A stretch of DNA of 64,000 nt from Bradyrhizobium sp. Rc3b (GTDB lineage Bacteria > Pseudomonadota > Alphaproteobacteria > Rhizobiales > Xanthobacteraceae), in contig NZ_FOUS01000024.1 of NCBI RefSeq assembly GCF_900114915.1, positions 1-64,000 of the forward strand, in the 5' to 3' direction. A program made the translations under genes and the position numbers. Below, one piece after another: positions 14,742 to 23,568 of this stretch (the first letter of the stretch is position 1; every line of letters begins with the position of its first letter). The notes under the pieces were generated by a model that made no database searches, was not told the origin of the DNA, and saw only the letters and a program-made list of their open reading frames with translations.

Positions 14742-16538
14742 ATGTTCTCAAATCGTTTCAACCGCTGGACTGTTGCCGCCATCGCCCTCATGGGCACAGC
14801 GATCGCGACCGTCCCCGGCAGGGTCCTGGCGCAGACGCCGGATCATCCGTCCGACACGGCGGCACAGTTTCCGACCCGAAACGATCTGAAGTCGCTCACC
14901 ACCGCCGGCAGCTATCTCGCTGCCCGCCACGCCAGCGTCGAGCGCGACGCCGCCTCCGCCGCCGCCTTCTACCGCTCGGCGCTGCGCACCGATCCCAAGA
15001 ACAACGAGCTGCTCGACCGCGCCTTCATCTCGTCGGTCGCCGACGGCGACATCGACGAAGCCGTCAAGCTCGCCGAGCGCATCCTCACCATCGACAAGAC
15101 CAACCGCGTCGCGCGTCTCGTCGTCGGCGTGCATGATCTCAAGGTGAAGAAGTACGCGGCCGCGCAGACCAACATCAACCAGTCGATCCGCGGTCCGATC
15201 ACCGATCTCGTCGCCACGCTGCTGTCGGGGTGGGCTGCCTATGGCGCGGGTGATGCCAAGGGCGGTGTCGCCACCATCGACAAGCTGGCAGGTCCCGAAT
15301 GGTACCCGCTGTTCAAGGACCTGCACGCCGGCATGATCCTCGAGCTCTCCGGCAAGGAGAAAGACGCCGGCACCCGCTTCGAGCGCGCCTACAAGCTCGA
15401 CGATTCCATGCTGCGCGTGACCGAGGCCTATGCGCGCTGGCTGTCGCGCAACAAGGATTCGGCCGCCGCGACCACCGTCTACCAGGCCTTCGACAAGAAG
15501 CTCGCGCGCCATCCGCTGATCCAGGAAGGCCTGCGCGAGACCAAGGCCGGCAAGAAAATGCCGCCGCTGGTCGATTCCGCCCAGGCCGGCGCCGCCGAAG
15601 CGCTCTACGGCATCGGCGCCACGCTGACCCGCCGCGGCGGCGAGGATCTGGCGCTGGTCTATCTCCAGCTCTCGCTCTACCTCCAGCCGACCCATCCGCT
15701 GGCGCTGCTCTCGCTGGCCGATCTCTACGAGTCCGTGAAGCGGCCGCAGATGGCGATCAAGGTCTATGAGCGCGTGCCGTCGACCTCGCCGCTCAAGCGC
15801 AATGCGCAGATCCAGCTTGCCATCGATCTGGATTCCGCCGACCGCACCGACGAGGCGATCAAGATCCTCAAGGGCGTTACATCGGAGGATGCCAAGGACC
15901 TCGAAGCGATCATGGCGCTCGGCAACATCGAGCGCGGCCGCAAGAGGTTCGGCGACTGCGGCGCGACCTATTCGCTAGGCGTCGACGTGCTGCCGCCCGG
16001 CAACGACAAGGCCAACAGCGTCTGGTACTATTATCGTGGTATCTGCGAGGAGCGCTCCAAGCAGTGGGCCAAGGCCGAGGCCGACATGAAGAAGGCGCTC
16101 GAGCTCCAGCCCGACCAGCCGCATGTTCTCAACTATCTCGGCTATTCCTGGATCGACCAGGGCGTGAACCTCGACGAAGGCATGAAGATGATCAAGCGCG
16201 CCGTCGAGCAGCGTCCCGACGACGGCTACATCGTCGACTCCCTCGGCTGGGCCTATTACCGCATCGGCAATTATGAGGAAGCGGTGAAGAACCTCGAGCG
16301 CGCGATCGACCTCAAGCCCGAGGATCCCACCATCAACGACCATCTCGGCGATGCCTATTGGCGGGTCGGCCGCACGCTGGAAGCCAAATTCCAGTGGTCG
16401 CACGCGCGCGATCTCAAGCCCGAGCCGGAAGAACTGCCGAAGATCGAGGCCAAGATCGCCAATGGCCTCGCCGACGACAATTCGAACTCTTCGGCCGCGC
16501 AGGCGGAAAAGAAGAAGGACGACGGCAAGGGCGGCTAG
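14742..16538 (+). CDS. Secreted tetratricopeptide repeat protein
   Basis: Starting at ATG 14742 the protein is 598 residues with a signal peptide (NRFNRWTVAAIALMGTAI...VLAQT). The body is alpha-helical TPR array; clear C-terminal repeats include AKAEADMKKALELQPDQPHV, VDSLGWAYYRIGNYEEAVKN and LERAIDLKPEDPTINDHLGD. The tail is charged and low complexity (AEKKKDDGKGG). It is likely a periplasmic or outer-membrane-associated scaffold. The frame is open for 81 codons upstream, but those lack coding character. It precedes ispE by 106 bp with a palindrome in between. Function unknown. Confidence 0.85.
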   Translation: MFSNRFNRWTVAAIALMGTAIATVPGRVLAQTPDHPSDTAAQFPTRNDLKSLTTAGSYLAARHASVERDAASAAAFYRSALRTDPKNNELLDRAFISSVADGDIDEAVKLAERILTIDKTNRVARLVVGVHDLKVKKYAAAQTNINQSIRGPITDLVATLLSGWAAYGAGDAKGGVATIDKLAGPEWYPLFKDLHAGMILELSGKEKDAGTRFERAYKLDDSMLRVTEAYARWLSRNKDSAAATTVYQAFDKKLARHPLIQEGLRETKAGKKMPPLVDSAQAGAAEALYGIGATLTRRGGEDLALVYLQLSLYLQPTHPLALLSLADLYESVKRPQMAIKVYERVPSTSPLKRNAQIQLAIDLDSADRTDEAIKILKGVTSEDAKDLEAIMALGNIERGRKRFGDCGATYSLGVDVLPPGNDKANSVWYYYRGICEERSKQWAKAEADMKKALELQPDQPHVLNYLGYSWIDQGVNLDEGMKMIKRAVEQRPDDGYIVDSLGWAYYRIGNYEEAVKNLERAIDLKPEDPTINDHLGDAYWRVGRTLEAKFQWSHARDLKPEPEELPKIEAKIANGLADDNSNSSAAQAEKKKDDGKGG

Positions 16539-16542
16539 GCTT

Positions 16543-16612
16543 GCGCATGATCCGGACCCGAAGGGCCGCGCTAGCGCAAAGCGTGTAGCGGTTTTCCGAC
16601 AAGATCATGCGC
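16543..16612. repeat. Palindromic intergenic repeat (GCGCATGATC type)
   Basis: GCGCATGATC (16543-16552) and GATCATGCGC (16603-16612) are exact reverse complements, with CGGAC/GTCCG-like inner pairing. This is another spacer palindrome familiar from Bradyrhizobium genomes. It lies between the TPR gene and ispE. Confidence 0.75.
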
Positions 16613-16644
16613 GACAAGGAACTGAAGTTGGGGGCGTGTCGCCG

Positions 16645-17529
16645 ATGCCGGCGTTGATTGAAGAAGGACGGGCGAAGGTCAATCTTAGCCTTCGCGTCGT
16701 GGGCCGTCGTGCCGATGGCTATCATGATCTCGAAAGTGTGGTCGCGTTTGCCGATTGCGCCGATCGGCTGACATTGGAGCCGGGCGGCGAGCTGAAGCTC
16801 ACCACCACGGGACCGCTTGCCGCGGCTTGCGGCGATACCGCGGACAATCTCGTCTTCAAGGCGGCCAGGCTGTTGGCCGATGCTGTGCCGAACCTGAAGC
16901 TCGGCGCCTTCGCGCTCGACAAGGTGCTGCCGGTTGCCGCCGGCATCGGCGGCGGCTCGGCTGATGCGGCAGCGGCGCTGCGGCTCCTGGCGCGTCTCAA
17001 CAATCTGTCGCTTGACGATCCGCGCCTGCAGAAGGTCGCGCTCGCGACCGGCGCCGATGTGCCGGTGTGCCTGCTCTCGCGCGCCTGCGACATGACCGGC
17101 GTCGGCGAGCAGCTGCTGCCGCTCGCATTGCCGAGCATGCCTTGCGTGATGGTCAATCCGCGCGTGCCTGTGGCGACCAAGGATGTTTTCCAGGAGCTGG
17201 GCCTGCGCAACGGCGAGCTTCTGGTCGGCGCCACCTCGGTTCTGGGAGCTCCGGCCTGGCCGGAGGAGGGCGGATCGATTGCCGATTGGGTCGACGTTCT
17301 CGAAACCGTTGCCAACGATCTCGAAAAGCCTGCGCTACGTATCGAACCTGTCATCGGCGACGTGCTGGAGGCCTTGCGTGGCTCCGCCGGCGTCAAGCTC
17401 GCCCGCATGTCCGGCTCAGGCGCGACGTGCTTTGCGATCTACGGCTCGCCCGCAGATACGCATGCCGCGGCCGAAAAGATCCGGCGCGACCACCCCGGCT
17501 GGTGGGTGCATGCGGGGACATTGAGCTGA
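16645..17529 (+). CDS. ispE: 4-diphosphocytidyl-2-C-methyl-D-erythritol kinase
   Basis: A 294-residue GHMP kinase that phosphorylates CDP-methylerythritol in the MEP pathway to isopentenyl diphosphate. Lys11 lies in the AKVNLSL start segment, and the ATP loop PVAAGIGGGSADAAAAL spans residues 97-113; GADVPVC and the C-terminal MSGSGATCFAIY are also present. The frame is open well upstream inside the TPR gene, but MPALIEEGRAKVNL at 16645 matches the family start. It is likely transcribed from its own promoter, since a palindrome separates it from the TPR gene. Confidence 0.97.
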   Translation: MPALIEEGRAKVNLSLRVVGRRADGYHDLESVVAFADCADRLTLEPGGELKLTTTGPLAAACGDTADNLVFKAARLLADAVPNLKLGAFALDKVLPVAAGIGGGSADAAAALRLLARLNNLSLDDPRLQKVALATGADVPVCLLSRACDMTGVGEQLLPLALPSMPCVMVNPRVPVATKDVFQELGLRNGELLVGATSVLGAPAWPEEGGSIADWVDVLETVANDLEKPALRIEPVIGDVLEALRGSAGVKLARMSGSGATCFAIYGSPADTHAAAEKIRRDHPGWWVHAGTLS

Positions 17530-17548
17530 GTCTCTCTCCGGAGACGGT

Positions 17549-17645
17549 GCCGTAGGGTGGGCAAAGGCGCTTTTGCGCCGTGCCCACCATCTCTCCGATA
17601 CGGAGACAGATGCGTGGGCACGCTTCGCTTTGCCCACCCTACGGC
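17549..17645. repeat. Palindromic intergenic repeat, type A, copy 3
   Basis: GCCGTAGGGTGGGCAAAG and CTTTGCCCACCCTACGGC flank a centre with CGTGCCCACC and GTGGGCACG. It fills the space between the convergent ispE and alpha/beta-hydrolase stops, as a bidirectional mRNA-end hairpin would. Confidence 0.85.
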
Positions 17646-17652
17646 AGTGCGG

Positions 17653-18543
17653 CTAACCCGCGCTTTGCTCGGTCAGCCCGAGAAACTTTCGGATCTCGCT
17701 CAGCACCTCGTCCGGCTTGTCGTGCTGCAGCCAGTGTCCCGCCCCGGCAATGGTCTCGACGCGCGCTTGCGGGAAGTAACGCTCCAGGCCTGCGGCCCTG
17801 GCACCGGCGAGAAAGCTTTCGCCGGCGTTCAAGAGCAGCGTCGGGCAGGCGATGCGCGACCACAGCGCGACGTGATCGTCCGGCCAGAGCCGGTGCGGCG
17901 CGCTAGCGCGCTGATAGGGATCGAACTTCCAGCTATAGGTGCCGTCCTCGTTCTGCCGTGCGCCGTGGGTGGCGAGATGCAGCGCGAGGTCACGGGACAG
18001 GCGCTTGTTGTGAAGCACCATCTGTGCGGCCGCGTCTTCGAGGGTCGCATAGCGGCGCGGCATGCGGTCGTGCAGTTTGTCGAGCTGGGCCACCCATTTG
18101 CCGATGCGCTCATGTGCCGGCGGCTTCGGCGAGTCCGGCAGCATGGTCACGCCGTCGAGCACGACCAGCTTCGAGACCTGCTCGGGAAACGACCCTGTAA
18201 AGATCAGGCTCACCATGCCGCCCATCGAATGTCCGACGAGGGTCACCTGAGGCGCTGCGATGGTGCGGATGAGCTGGGTGAGATCGTAGACATATTCGGT
18301 CAGCGCGTAGCTGCTGCCCCTGGTCCAGTCGGAATCGCCGTGGCCGCGCAGGTCGGGCGTCACCACGTGAAAATGCGGCTGCAGCGATCGGGCGATGACG
18401 TCCCAGCTGCGGCAATGATCGCGGCCGCCATGGACCAGGATCAGAGGCGGCGCGCCCTCATTGCCCCAATCGGCGTAATGCAGCCGCAGGCCATGGGACT
18501 CGTAGAAGCGGCTTTGCGGGGTGAGCATCGGGGCGCTATCCAT
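17653..18543 (-). CDS. Alpha/beta hydrolase
   Basis: A 296-residue alpha/beta-hydrolase fold protein. The oxyanion segment is VHGGRDHCRSW, the nucleophile elbow is VGHSMGG with Ser106, and the catalytic His is in IAGAGHWLQHD near residue 268. The acid is probably the Asp/Glu after strand 7 (NAGESF). Substrate class cannot be named. Its start overlaps the end of the LysE gene by 8 bp, so the two are translationally coupled, and both lie downstream of the HxlR/FabF pair on the same strand. Confidence 0.9.
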   Translation of the reverse strand: MDSAPMLTPQSRFYESHGLRLHYADWGNEGAPPLILVHGGRDHCRSWDVIARSLQPHFHVVTPDLRGHGDSDWTRGSSYALTEYVYDLTQLIRTIAAPQVTLVGHSMGGMVSLIFTGSFPEQVSKLVVLDGVTMLPDSPKPPAHERIGKWVAQLDKLHDRMPRRYATLEDAAAQMVLHNKRLSRDLALHLATHGARQNEDGTYSWKFDPYQRASAPHRLWPDDHVALWSRIACPTLLLNAGESFLAGARAAGLERYFPQARVETIAGAGHWLQHDKPDEVLSEIRKFLGLTEQSAG

Positions 18544-19168
18544 TCACAGGCCGCCGCACCAATGCCAGCGACAGGCCGAGGCATGCAATGAAGCCGCCGG
18601 AGCCCTGCGTGAGACGCCGCATCAGATGCGGTCGTCCAATCAGCTGGTTGCGTGTCGCGGAGGCCATCAGCACGACGACGACGTCGGCGAGGGTGTTCAA
18701 CGCCACCGAGATCGCGCCGAGCAGGATGAATTGCAGCGTGGGGCTCGACCCCGCGGGATCGAGGAATTGCGGAATGAAAGCGAGGAAGAACGCGGCGGTC
18801 TTCGGGTTCAGCGCCTCGACCAGCACGCCGTCGCGGAACGCGCGCTTGTCGCCGAAAGCTTCTCCCTCTAGCGACAGTGTGCGGCCGGCGCTGCGGAAAG
18901 TCTTGATGCCGAGCCAGACCAGGTAGAGCGCGCCGACGAATTTGACGGCGGCGAACAATTCGGCGCTGGCGAGAATGATTGCGGAGATGCCGAGGCTGCC
19001 CGCGACCACATGAACCAGCCCGCCCAGCGCCGTGCCTGCCGTCGATGCGAAGCCGCTGGCGCGTCCCTCCGACAAGGTCCGTGCCGCGACGTAGAAGATG
19101 CCGGGGCCGGGAACGGCGGCAATGAGACAGGCTGCGGCCAGGAACAGCCAGAAATTCGTTTCGATCAT
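18536..19168 (-). CDS. LysE family translocator
   Basis: A 210-residue inner-membrane protein with six hydrophobic segments and the LysE-family signature PGPGIFYV near residue 20, then TALGGLVHVVAGSLGIS and ALNPKTAAFFLAFIPQF. The family exports amino acids and related small molecules. It overlaps the hydrolase start and lies 59 bp after the FabF-like gene, so it may belong to a four-gene HxlR-controlled unit. The exported substrate is unknown. Confidence 0.92.
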   Translation of the reverse strand: MIETNFWLFLAAACLIAAVPGPGIFYVAARTLSEGRASGFASTAGTALGGLVHVVAGSLGISAIILASAELFAAVKFVGALYLVWLGIKTFRSAGRTLSLEGEAFGDKRAFRDGVLVEALNPKTAAFFLAFIPQFLDPAGSSPTLQFILLGAISVALNTLADVVVVLMASATRNQLIGRPHLMRRLTQGSGGFIACLGLSLALVRRPVNG

Positions 19169-19227
19169 CCTGTTTTGGTAACGGAGCGGGCTGCGATTGC
19201 AAGTCTTCTGGCGCGGGAGGCTCTCGT

Positions 19228-20490
19228 TTAGCCCGTGCGGCGGAAGATCACGCTGGCATTGACCCCGCCGAAGCCGAAGCCGTTGGAGATCGCGTGTTGC
19301 ATCGGCATCGGCCGCGCGCTGCCGGCGACGATGTCGATGCCATCAGCGCCCGCATCGGGGTTTTCGAGATTGAGCGTCGGCGGCGCGATTTGGTCGCGCA
19401 AAGCGAGCACGGTGAAGATCGCCTCGAGGCCGCCGGCGGCACCGAGCAGATGGCCGGTGGCCGATTTGGTCGCGCTGACGGCGATGCCGCGGTTGCGGCC
19501 GAACAGCGCCGCGATCGCGCCAAGCTCGCTCTCATCGCCGGCGGGCGTCGATGTCGCGTGGGCGTTGAGGTGCTGCAGATCCGCCGGCGCAAGGCTCGCC
19601 TGCCGGAGCGCGATCTCCATGGCGCGCCGCGCGCCGTCGCCGTCAGGCGGGCCTGATGTCATGTGGTAGGCGTCCGCCGTCGTGCCGTATCCGATCAACT
19701 CTGCGATCGGTGTGGCGCCGCGCGCGAGCGCATGTTCGAGCTCCTCGATGACAAGAATGCCGGCGCCTTCGCCCATGACAAAGCCGTCGCGGTCGCGATC
19801 GAACGGGCGTGAGGCGCGCGCCGCCTCCTCGTTGAACCCGCTCGACAACGCGCGAGCCGCCGCAAAGCCGCCGAGGCTGACGATGTCGATGCAGGCCTCC
19901 GCGCCGCCGCAGATCGCGATGTCGACTTCGCCTGATCGAATCATGCGCGCGGCATCGCCGATCGCCTGCACGCCGGCGGCGCACGCGGTGACCGGCGTGC
20001 CCAGCGCGCCCTTGTAGCCATATTTGATCGAGACGTGGCCGGCGGCGAGATTGGCCAGGAACGAGGGGATCGTGAACGGCGACAGCCGGCGCGCGCCGCG
20101 CTGCTCGGTGATGCGCACCGCCTCCGCCATCGCCGGGAAACCGCCGACGCCGGAGGCGATGATCGTCGCGGTGCGCTCCAGCGCGGCAGCGTCCTGCGGC
20201 GTCCATTTCGCCTGCGCGATCGCCTCGGCGGCCGCGAGCAGCGCGAACAGGATGAAGCGATCCATCTTGCGCTGGTCTTTTGGCGCGGCGGCCTGCGCGG
20301 GATCGAAGCCGCCCTCGGCATCGTCGGCCTTGTCGGGCACGAGTCCGGCAATGCGCGCCGGCAGCGCCTGCGCCCATTCGGGCAGAGGGCGCAGTCCGCT
20401 GTGGCCGGCGAGCAGCCGGCGCCATGAGGTTTCGACACCGCAGCCGAGCGGCGATACCGCGCCCATTCCCGTCACGACGATCCGACGCAT
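19228..20490 (-). CDS. Beta-ketoacyl-ACP synthase II-like (FabF paralogue)
   Basis: A 420-residue condensing enzyme. The catalytic triad is complete: Cys170 in TPVTACAAG, His311 in NAHATSTPAGD, His347 in KSATGHLLGAAGG, with Lys342 conserved. Length and order match KAS II. There is no acpP or fabG beside it, so it is probably not the housekeeping FabF but a paralogue with a specialised acyl chain. Its ATG begins one base after the HxlR stop, with GGAGAG inside the end of the HxlR gene, indicating tight coupling to the regulator. Confidence 0.93.
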   Translation of the reverse strand: MRRIVVTGMGAVSPLGCGVETSWRRLLAGHSGLRPLPEWAQALPARIAGLVPDKADDAEGGFDPAQAAAPKDQRKMDRFILFALLAAAEAIAQAKWTPQDAAALERTATIIASGVGGFPAMAEAVRITEQRGARRLSPFTIPSFLANLAAGHVSIKYGYKGALGTPVTACAAGVQAIGDAARMIRSGEVDIAICGGAEACIDIVSLGGFAAARALSSGFNEEAARASRPFDRDRDGFVMGEGAGILVIEELEHALARGATPIAELIGYGTTADAYHMTSGPPDGDGARRAMEIALRQASLAPADLQHLNAHATSTPAGDESELGAIAALFGRNRGIAVSATKSATGHLLGAAGGLEAIFTVLALRDQIAPPTLNLENPDAGADGIDIVAGSARPMPMQHAISNGFGFGGVNASVIFRRTG

Positions 20491-20491
20491 A

Positions 20492-21007
20492 TTACTCTCC
20501 AGCCGGCGCGACGGCCGGGTTCATGGCCTTGAGTGAAGCGATCCGCTTGCGCATGCCGCGGCTCGCGCGGGGACCGGCGACGACGATCGTATTGGCGAGC
20601 GTGATCGGCTGCATGTCGGCAGCGTCGACCACGACCGGATTGAACGGGCGAGCGTCGCTCCGGTTCGCCAGCACGATGGATTCGCCTTTGGGCGCGAGAT
20701 GCTTGTTGCCGAAGGCGAGCAGCGTAGCGATCACCGGGAAGAAATCCCGCGCCTTGTCAGTCAGAACGTATTCGTAACGCGGCGGCCGCTCCTGATAACG
20801 GCGGCGCACGAACATGCCTGATGCGGTGAGATGGGCAAGCCGCCGCGACAGGATGTTCGGCGCAATGCCGAGGCTTTGCGAGAACTCGTCGAACTTCGTC
20901 GCACCCTGAAACGCATCTCGCAGGATCAGGATGCTCCACCATTCACCGACCGTCTCCACGGCACGGCCGACCGGGCATTCCAGGATCGAGGGGGATTTGG
21001 GCTGCAT
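20492..21007 (-). CDS. HxlR-type transcriptional regulator
   Basis: A 171-residue winged-helix protein. CPVGRAVETVGEWWSILILRDAF and the recognition region FDEFSQSLGIAPNILSRRLAHL match the HxlR family, whose members often sense quinones, aldehydes or electrophiles through a conserved Cys (Cys11 here). A C-terminal extension of ~60 residues is not standard for HxlR and could hold another sensing region. It heads the leftward cluster and is coupled to the FabF-like gene. No Shine-Dalgarno precedes its ATG; the promoter described next suggests a leaderless mRNA. Confidence 0.93.
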   Translation of the reverse strand: MQPKSPSILECPVGRAVETVGEWWSILILRDAFQGATKFDEFSQSLGIAPNILSRRLAHLTASGMFVRRRYQERPPRYEYVLTDKARDFFPVIATLLAFGNKHLAPKGESIVLANRSDARPFNPVVVDAADMQPITLANTIVVAGPRASRGMRKRIASLKAMNPAVAPAGE

Positions 21008-21013
21008 GGCGGG

Positions 21014-21047
21014 AAAGTAGGAGAGTCACTTGCAAAAAGCAAGTGAC
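21014..21047 (-). promoter_or_regulatory. HxlR operator palindrome overlapping a leaderless promoter
   Basis: GTCACTTGC (21025-21033) and GCAAGTGAC (21039-21047) are exact reverse complements around five A. On the minus strand TTGCTT (21037-21042) is followed after 17 bp by TACTTT (21014-21019), a good -35/-10 pair whose -10 ends six bases before the ATG. A regulator bound to the palindrome would cover the -35. The palindrome is direct observation; its use by HxlR is inferred from position and from the family's habit of autoregulation. Confidence 0.7.
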
Positions 21048-21436
21048 CGGGAGGTGGGCCGCACGAGCGCTGACGGAGGCGGGCCGCACATCCGCAAAAA
21101 GCTGTCACTGTAATTTGAAATGCGAATTGGCGAATGCCGGCTTCGCGCCATGCTCCGTCATTGCGAGCGCAGCGAAGCAATCCAGGCTCTCTTCGCGGAG
21201 GGATTCTTGATTGTTTCGCTGCGCTCGCAATGAAGGTGTTGACGCAGCTGGGACCTATCTCACCGGTGTCGTCCCGGCGAACGCCGGGACCCATAACCAC
21301 AGGGAGTGGTTTGGCGAAGATTGGTTATTGTGGGTACTCGCACCGACACTGTGTCGATAGATCACGCGGTATGGGTCTCGGCGTTCGCCGGGACGACACC
21401 GAGTGTTTCGCTAGCGGTGCGCCGAAACTCAAAAGC
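21048..21436. other. Intergenic region with two palindromic repeats
   Basis: This 389-bp spacer has no plausible gene. It contains a CATTGCGAGCGCAGCGAAGC element at 21157-21233 whose other arm is GCTGCGCTCGCAATGA, and a second element at 21265-21400 with GGTGTCGTCCCGGCGAACGC mirrored by GCGTTCGCCGGGACGACACC. Both types recur at 32319-32403 and 36833-37002. The rest has no recognisable site. Confidence 0.75.
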
Positions 21437-22444
21437 CTAATGCGACCGCGCCAGACAGAACGCCACCACCTGCTCCAGCGCGCTCTTCATCGGGGAGGAC
21501 GGGAACAGCGCCAGCGCGTCCACGGCCATGGCGCCGTAGTGCTGGGCGCGGCTGAGCGTATCTTCCAGCGCGCGGTGCTTGTTCATCAGCCCGATGGCGT
21601 GATCGAGATCGCTGTCGCCAATCTCGCCGCGCTCCAGCGCGCGGATCCAGAAGGCGCGCTCGGTGTCGTTGCCGCGGCGGAAGGCGAGCACGACGGGCAG
21701 GGTGATCTTGCCCTCGCGGAAATCGTCGCCGGTGTTCTTGCCGAGCTTTGCGCTCTTGCCGCCATAGTCGAGCACGTCGTCGACGAGCTGGAAGGCGATG
21801 CCGAGATTCATGCCGACCGAGCGGCAGGCGGTCTGCTCGGCCTTGGGACGGTTGGCGATGACAGGGCCGACCTCACAGGCGGCGGCGAACAGCTCGGCGG
21901 TCTTGCCGCGGATCACGGCGAGATATTCGTCCTCGGTGGTCGCGGTGTTCTTGGCGGCGGCCAGCTGCATCACCTCGCCCTCGGCGATGGTGGCGGCGGC
22001 CGCGGAGAGGATGTCGAGCGCGCGAAGCGAGCCGACCTCGACCATCATGCGGAAGGCCTGGCCGAGCAGGAAGTCGCCGACCAGCACGCTCGCCTCGTTG
22101 CCCCAGAGCATGCGCGCCGACAGCTTGCCGCGGCGCATCTCGCTCTCGTCGACGACGTCGTCGTGCAGCAGCGTGGCGGTATGCATGAACTCGACGGAGG
22201 CGGCCAGCTTGATATGGCCGTCGCCGGTATAGCCGGCGAGGTTGGCCATGGCGAGCGTCAGCATCGGCCGCAGCCGCTTGCCGCCGGAGGAGATCAGATG
22301 GTTGGCGACCTCCGGGATCATGGTCACGTCCGAACCGGTCCGCGACAGGATCGTGGCGTTGACGCGCTCCATGTCAGGGGCGACAAGGGCAACCAGCTCT
22401 TCGATCGACGCGCCGGGAGTTTCGAAAGGTACGATGACGGCCAC
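21437..22444 (-). CDS. Polyprenyl diphosphate synthase (octaprenyl-type)
   Basis: About 335 residues. The two Asp-rich motifs of prenyl-chain elongation are present: LLHDDVVDES (first) and QLVDDVLDYGG (second), with GGKRLRPML before them and KTAELFAAACEVGP between. The enzyme builds the long polyprenyl tail of ubiquinone from IPP and FPP. The frame also opens from a TTG at 22456, but the GTG at 22444 has GGAG six bases upstream and starts MAVIVPFETPGASIEELV; I prefer the GTG. Divergent from the DUF2007 gene. Confidence 0.93.
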   Translation of the reverse strand: MAVIVPFETPGASIEELVALVAPDMERVNATILSRTGSDVTMIPEVANHLISSGGKRLRPMLTLAMANLAGYTGDGHIKLAASVEFMHTATLLHDDVVDESEMRRGKLSARMLWGNEASVLVGDFLLGQAFRMMVEVGSLRALDILSAAAATIAEGEVMQLAAAKNTATTEDEYLAVIRGKTAELFAAACEVGPVIANRPKAEQTACRSVGMNLGIAFQLVDDVLDYGGKSAKLGKNTGDDFREGKITLPVVLAFRRGNDTERAFWIRALERGEIGDSDLDHAIGLMNKHRALEDTLSRAQHYGAMAVDALALFPSSPMKSALEQVVAFCLARSH

Positions 22445-22579
22445 GCCGGTCTCCAATATTTGCCCCGGAGGGGCTATTCTGACGGAAAGACAATAGAAAC
22501 TGGCGGCGGATGCGGCAAGGCCCGCGGAACCATTGACATTTGCCGCTTTAGCCCCCTTTCAGGCAAGGAAACCTGCGTT

Positions 22580-22807
22580 TTGCGTGAACTGGTTCGGACC
22601 AACGATATGGTGCTGGTGTCGGCGATCGGCGCGCTGCTCGACGGCGCCAACATCCATCACCTGGTGCTGGACCAGAACATGAGCATCATCGAGGGCTCGC
22701 TCGGCATTTTGCCGCGGCGGATCCTGGTTCATGAGGACGACGCCCAGGAGGCGAGGGAGCTCCTCACCGAGGCCGGCCTCAGCCACGAACTGCGCGGCGA
22801 TGAGTGA
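22580..22807 (+). CDS. DUF2007 family small protein
   Basis: A 75-residue protein starting at TTG 22580, with AAGGAAA upstream and the typical opening RELVRTNDMVLVSAIGALLDGA. DUF2007 proteins are small alpha/beta domains resembling signal-transducing PII-like folds, with no agreed role. The end overlaps the next methyltransferase start by 8 bp, so the two are co-translated. A TTGACA lies at 22533-22538, but no convincing -10 follows it. Confidence 0.88.
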   Translation: MRELVRTNDMVLVSAIGALLDGANIHHLVLDQNMSIIEGSLGILPRRILVHEDDAQEARELLTEAGLSHELRGDE

Positions 22808-23564
22808 GGCCGCAGATATTACCGAGGACGCTTTTCTCGGCGGGCAGTTGCGCCTGAGGCAGAAGCGGAGTGGCCACAGAGCCGGGCACGACGCCATTCT
22901 GCTTGCGGCGGCGACGGAGGCCCGTCCCGGGGACCGCGTGGTCGATTTCGGCGCCGGGATCGGCACGGCCGGGCTGGCGCTGGCCCGGCGCGTCGCTGGT
23001 ATCGGGCTGAGCCTGGTCGAGATCGATCCGGAGCTGGCCGAGCTCGCGCGCGCCAATGCAGCCGCGAATGCGCTTGCCGCCGAGACCATCGTGCTCGATG
23101 TCACGGCCGACGCCACCGCCTTTGCGGCAAACGGGCTGTCGCCCGACAGCGTCGACGCGGTGCTGATGAATCCGCCCTTCAACGATCCGGCCCGGCATCG
23201 CGGCTCGCCGGACCAGGCGCGTCACACCGCGCATGTGGCGACCGAGGAGACCCTGCATGCCTGGGTGCATGCAGCGCGTCGCATCCTCCGATCGAATGGT
23301 GTGCTGACATTGATCTGGCGCGCAGATGGCATCGCCGATGTCCTGGCGGCGCTGTCACGCGGCTTCGGCAGCCTTTCGATCCTGCCGGTTCACGGGGAGG
23401 CGGGGCGGCCTGCGATCCGCGTGCTGGTGCGTGCGGTCAAAGGCGGCCGGGCTCCGACGCGATTGCTGCCGGGCCTCATGCTCAACGACGAGTCGGGCGC
23501 GTCCAAAAAAGAGGTGACGGAGATTCTGGAGGGGAGAGCGGCCTTGCCGCTGGTGGAACCGTGA
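22800..23564 (+). CDS. SAM-dependent methyltransferase, tRNA1(Val) m6A37 type
   Basis: A 254-residue class I methyltransferase. It has the SAM-binding loop VVDFGAGIGTAGLALARR near residue 47 and the adenine-N6 signature MNPPFND near residue 122. The early segment GGQLRLRQKRSGHRAGHDAILL is the TrmN6-type start. It likely methylates A37 of a tRNA, but other N6-adenine or glutamine substrates cannot be excluded from sequence. The start at 22800 is inside the DUF2007 end; the upstream open frame from 22731 is not family-like. Confidence 0.88.
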   Translation: MSEAADITEDAFLGGQLRLRQKRSGHRAGHDAILLAAATEARPGDRVVDFGAGIGTAGLALARRVAGIGLSLVEIDPELAELARANAAANALAAETIVLDVTADATAFAANGLSPDSVDAVLMNPPFNDPARHRGSPDQARHTAHVATEETLHAWVHAARRILRSNGVLTLIWRADGIADVLAALSRGFGSLSILPVHGEAGRPAIRVLVRAVKGGRAPTRLLPGLMLNDESGASKKEVTEILEGRAALPLVEP

Positions 23565-23568
23565 CGGC

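Noticed and set aside
21157..21400. CRISPR-like array in the spacer before the polyprenyl synthase gene
   Set aside because: The repeats are two different inverted elements, not several evenly spaced direct repeats.
22533..22538. TTGACA before DUF2007 as a full promoter
   Set aside because: No acceptable -10 lies 16-18 bp downstream, so only a -35-like hexamer is noted.
21134..22579. 5' extension of the DUF2007 frame to 557 codons
   Set aside because: The extension runs over palindromes and antisense to the polyprenyl synthase; only the last 75 codons look like the DUF2007 family.
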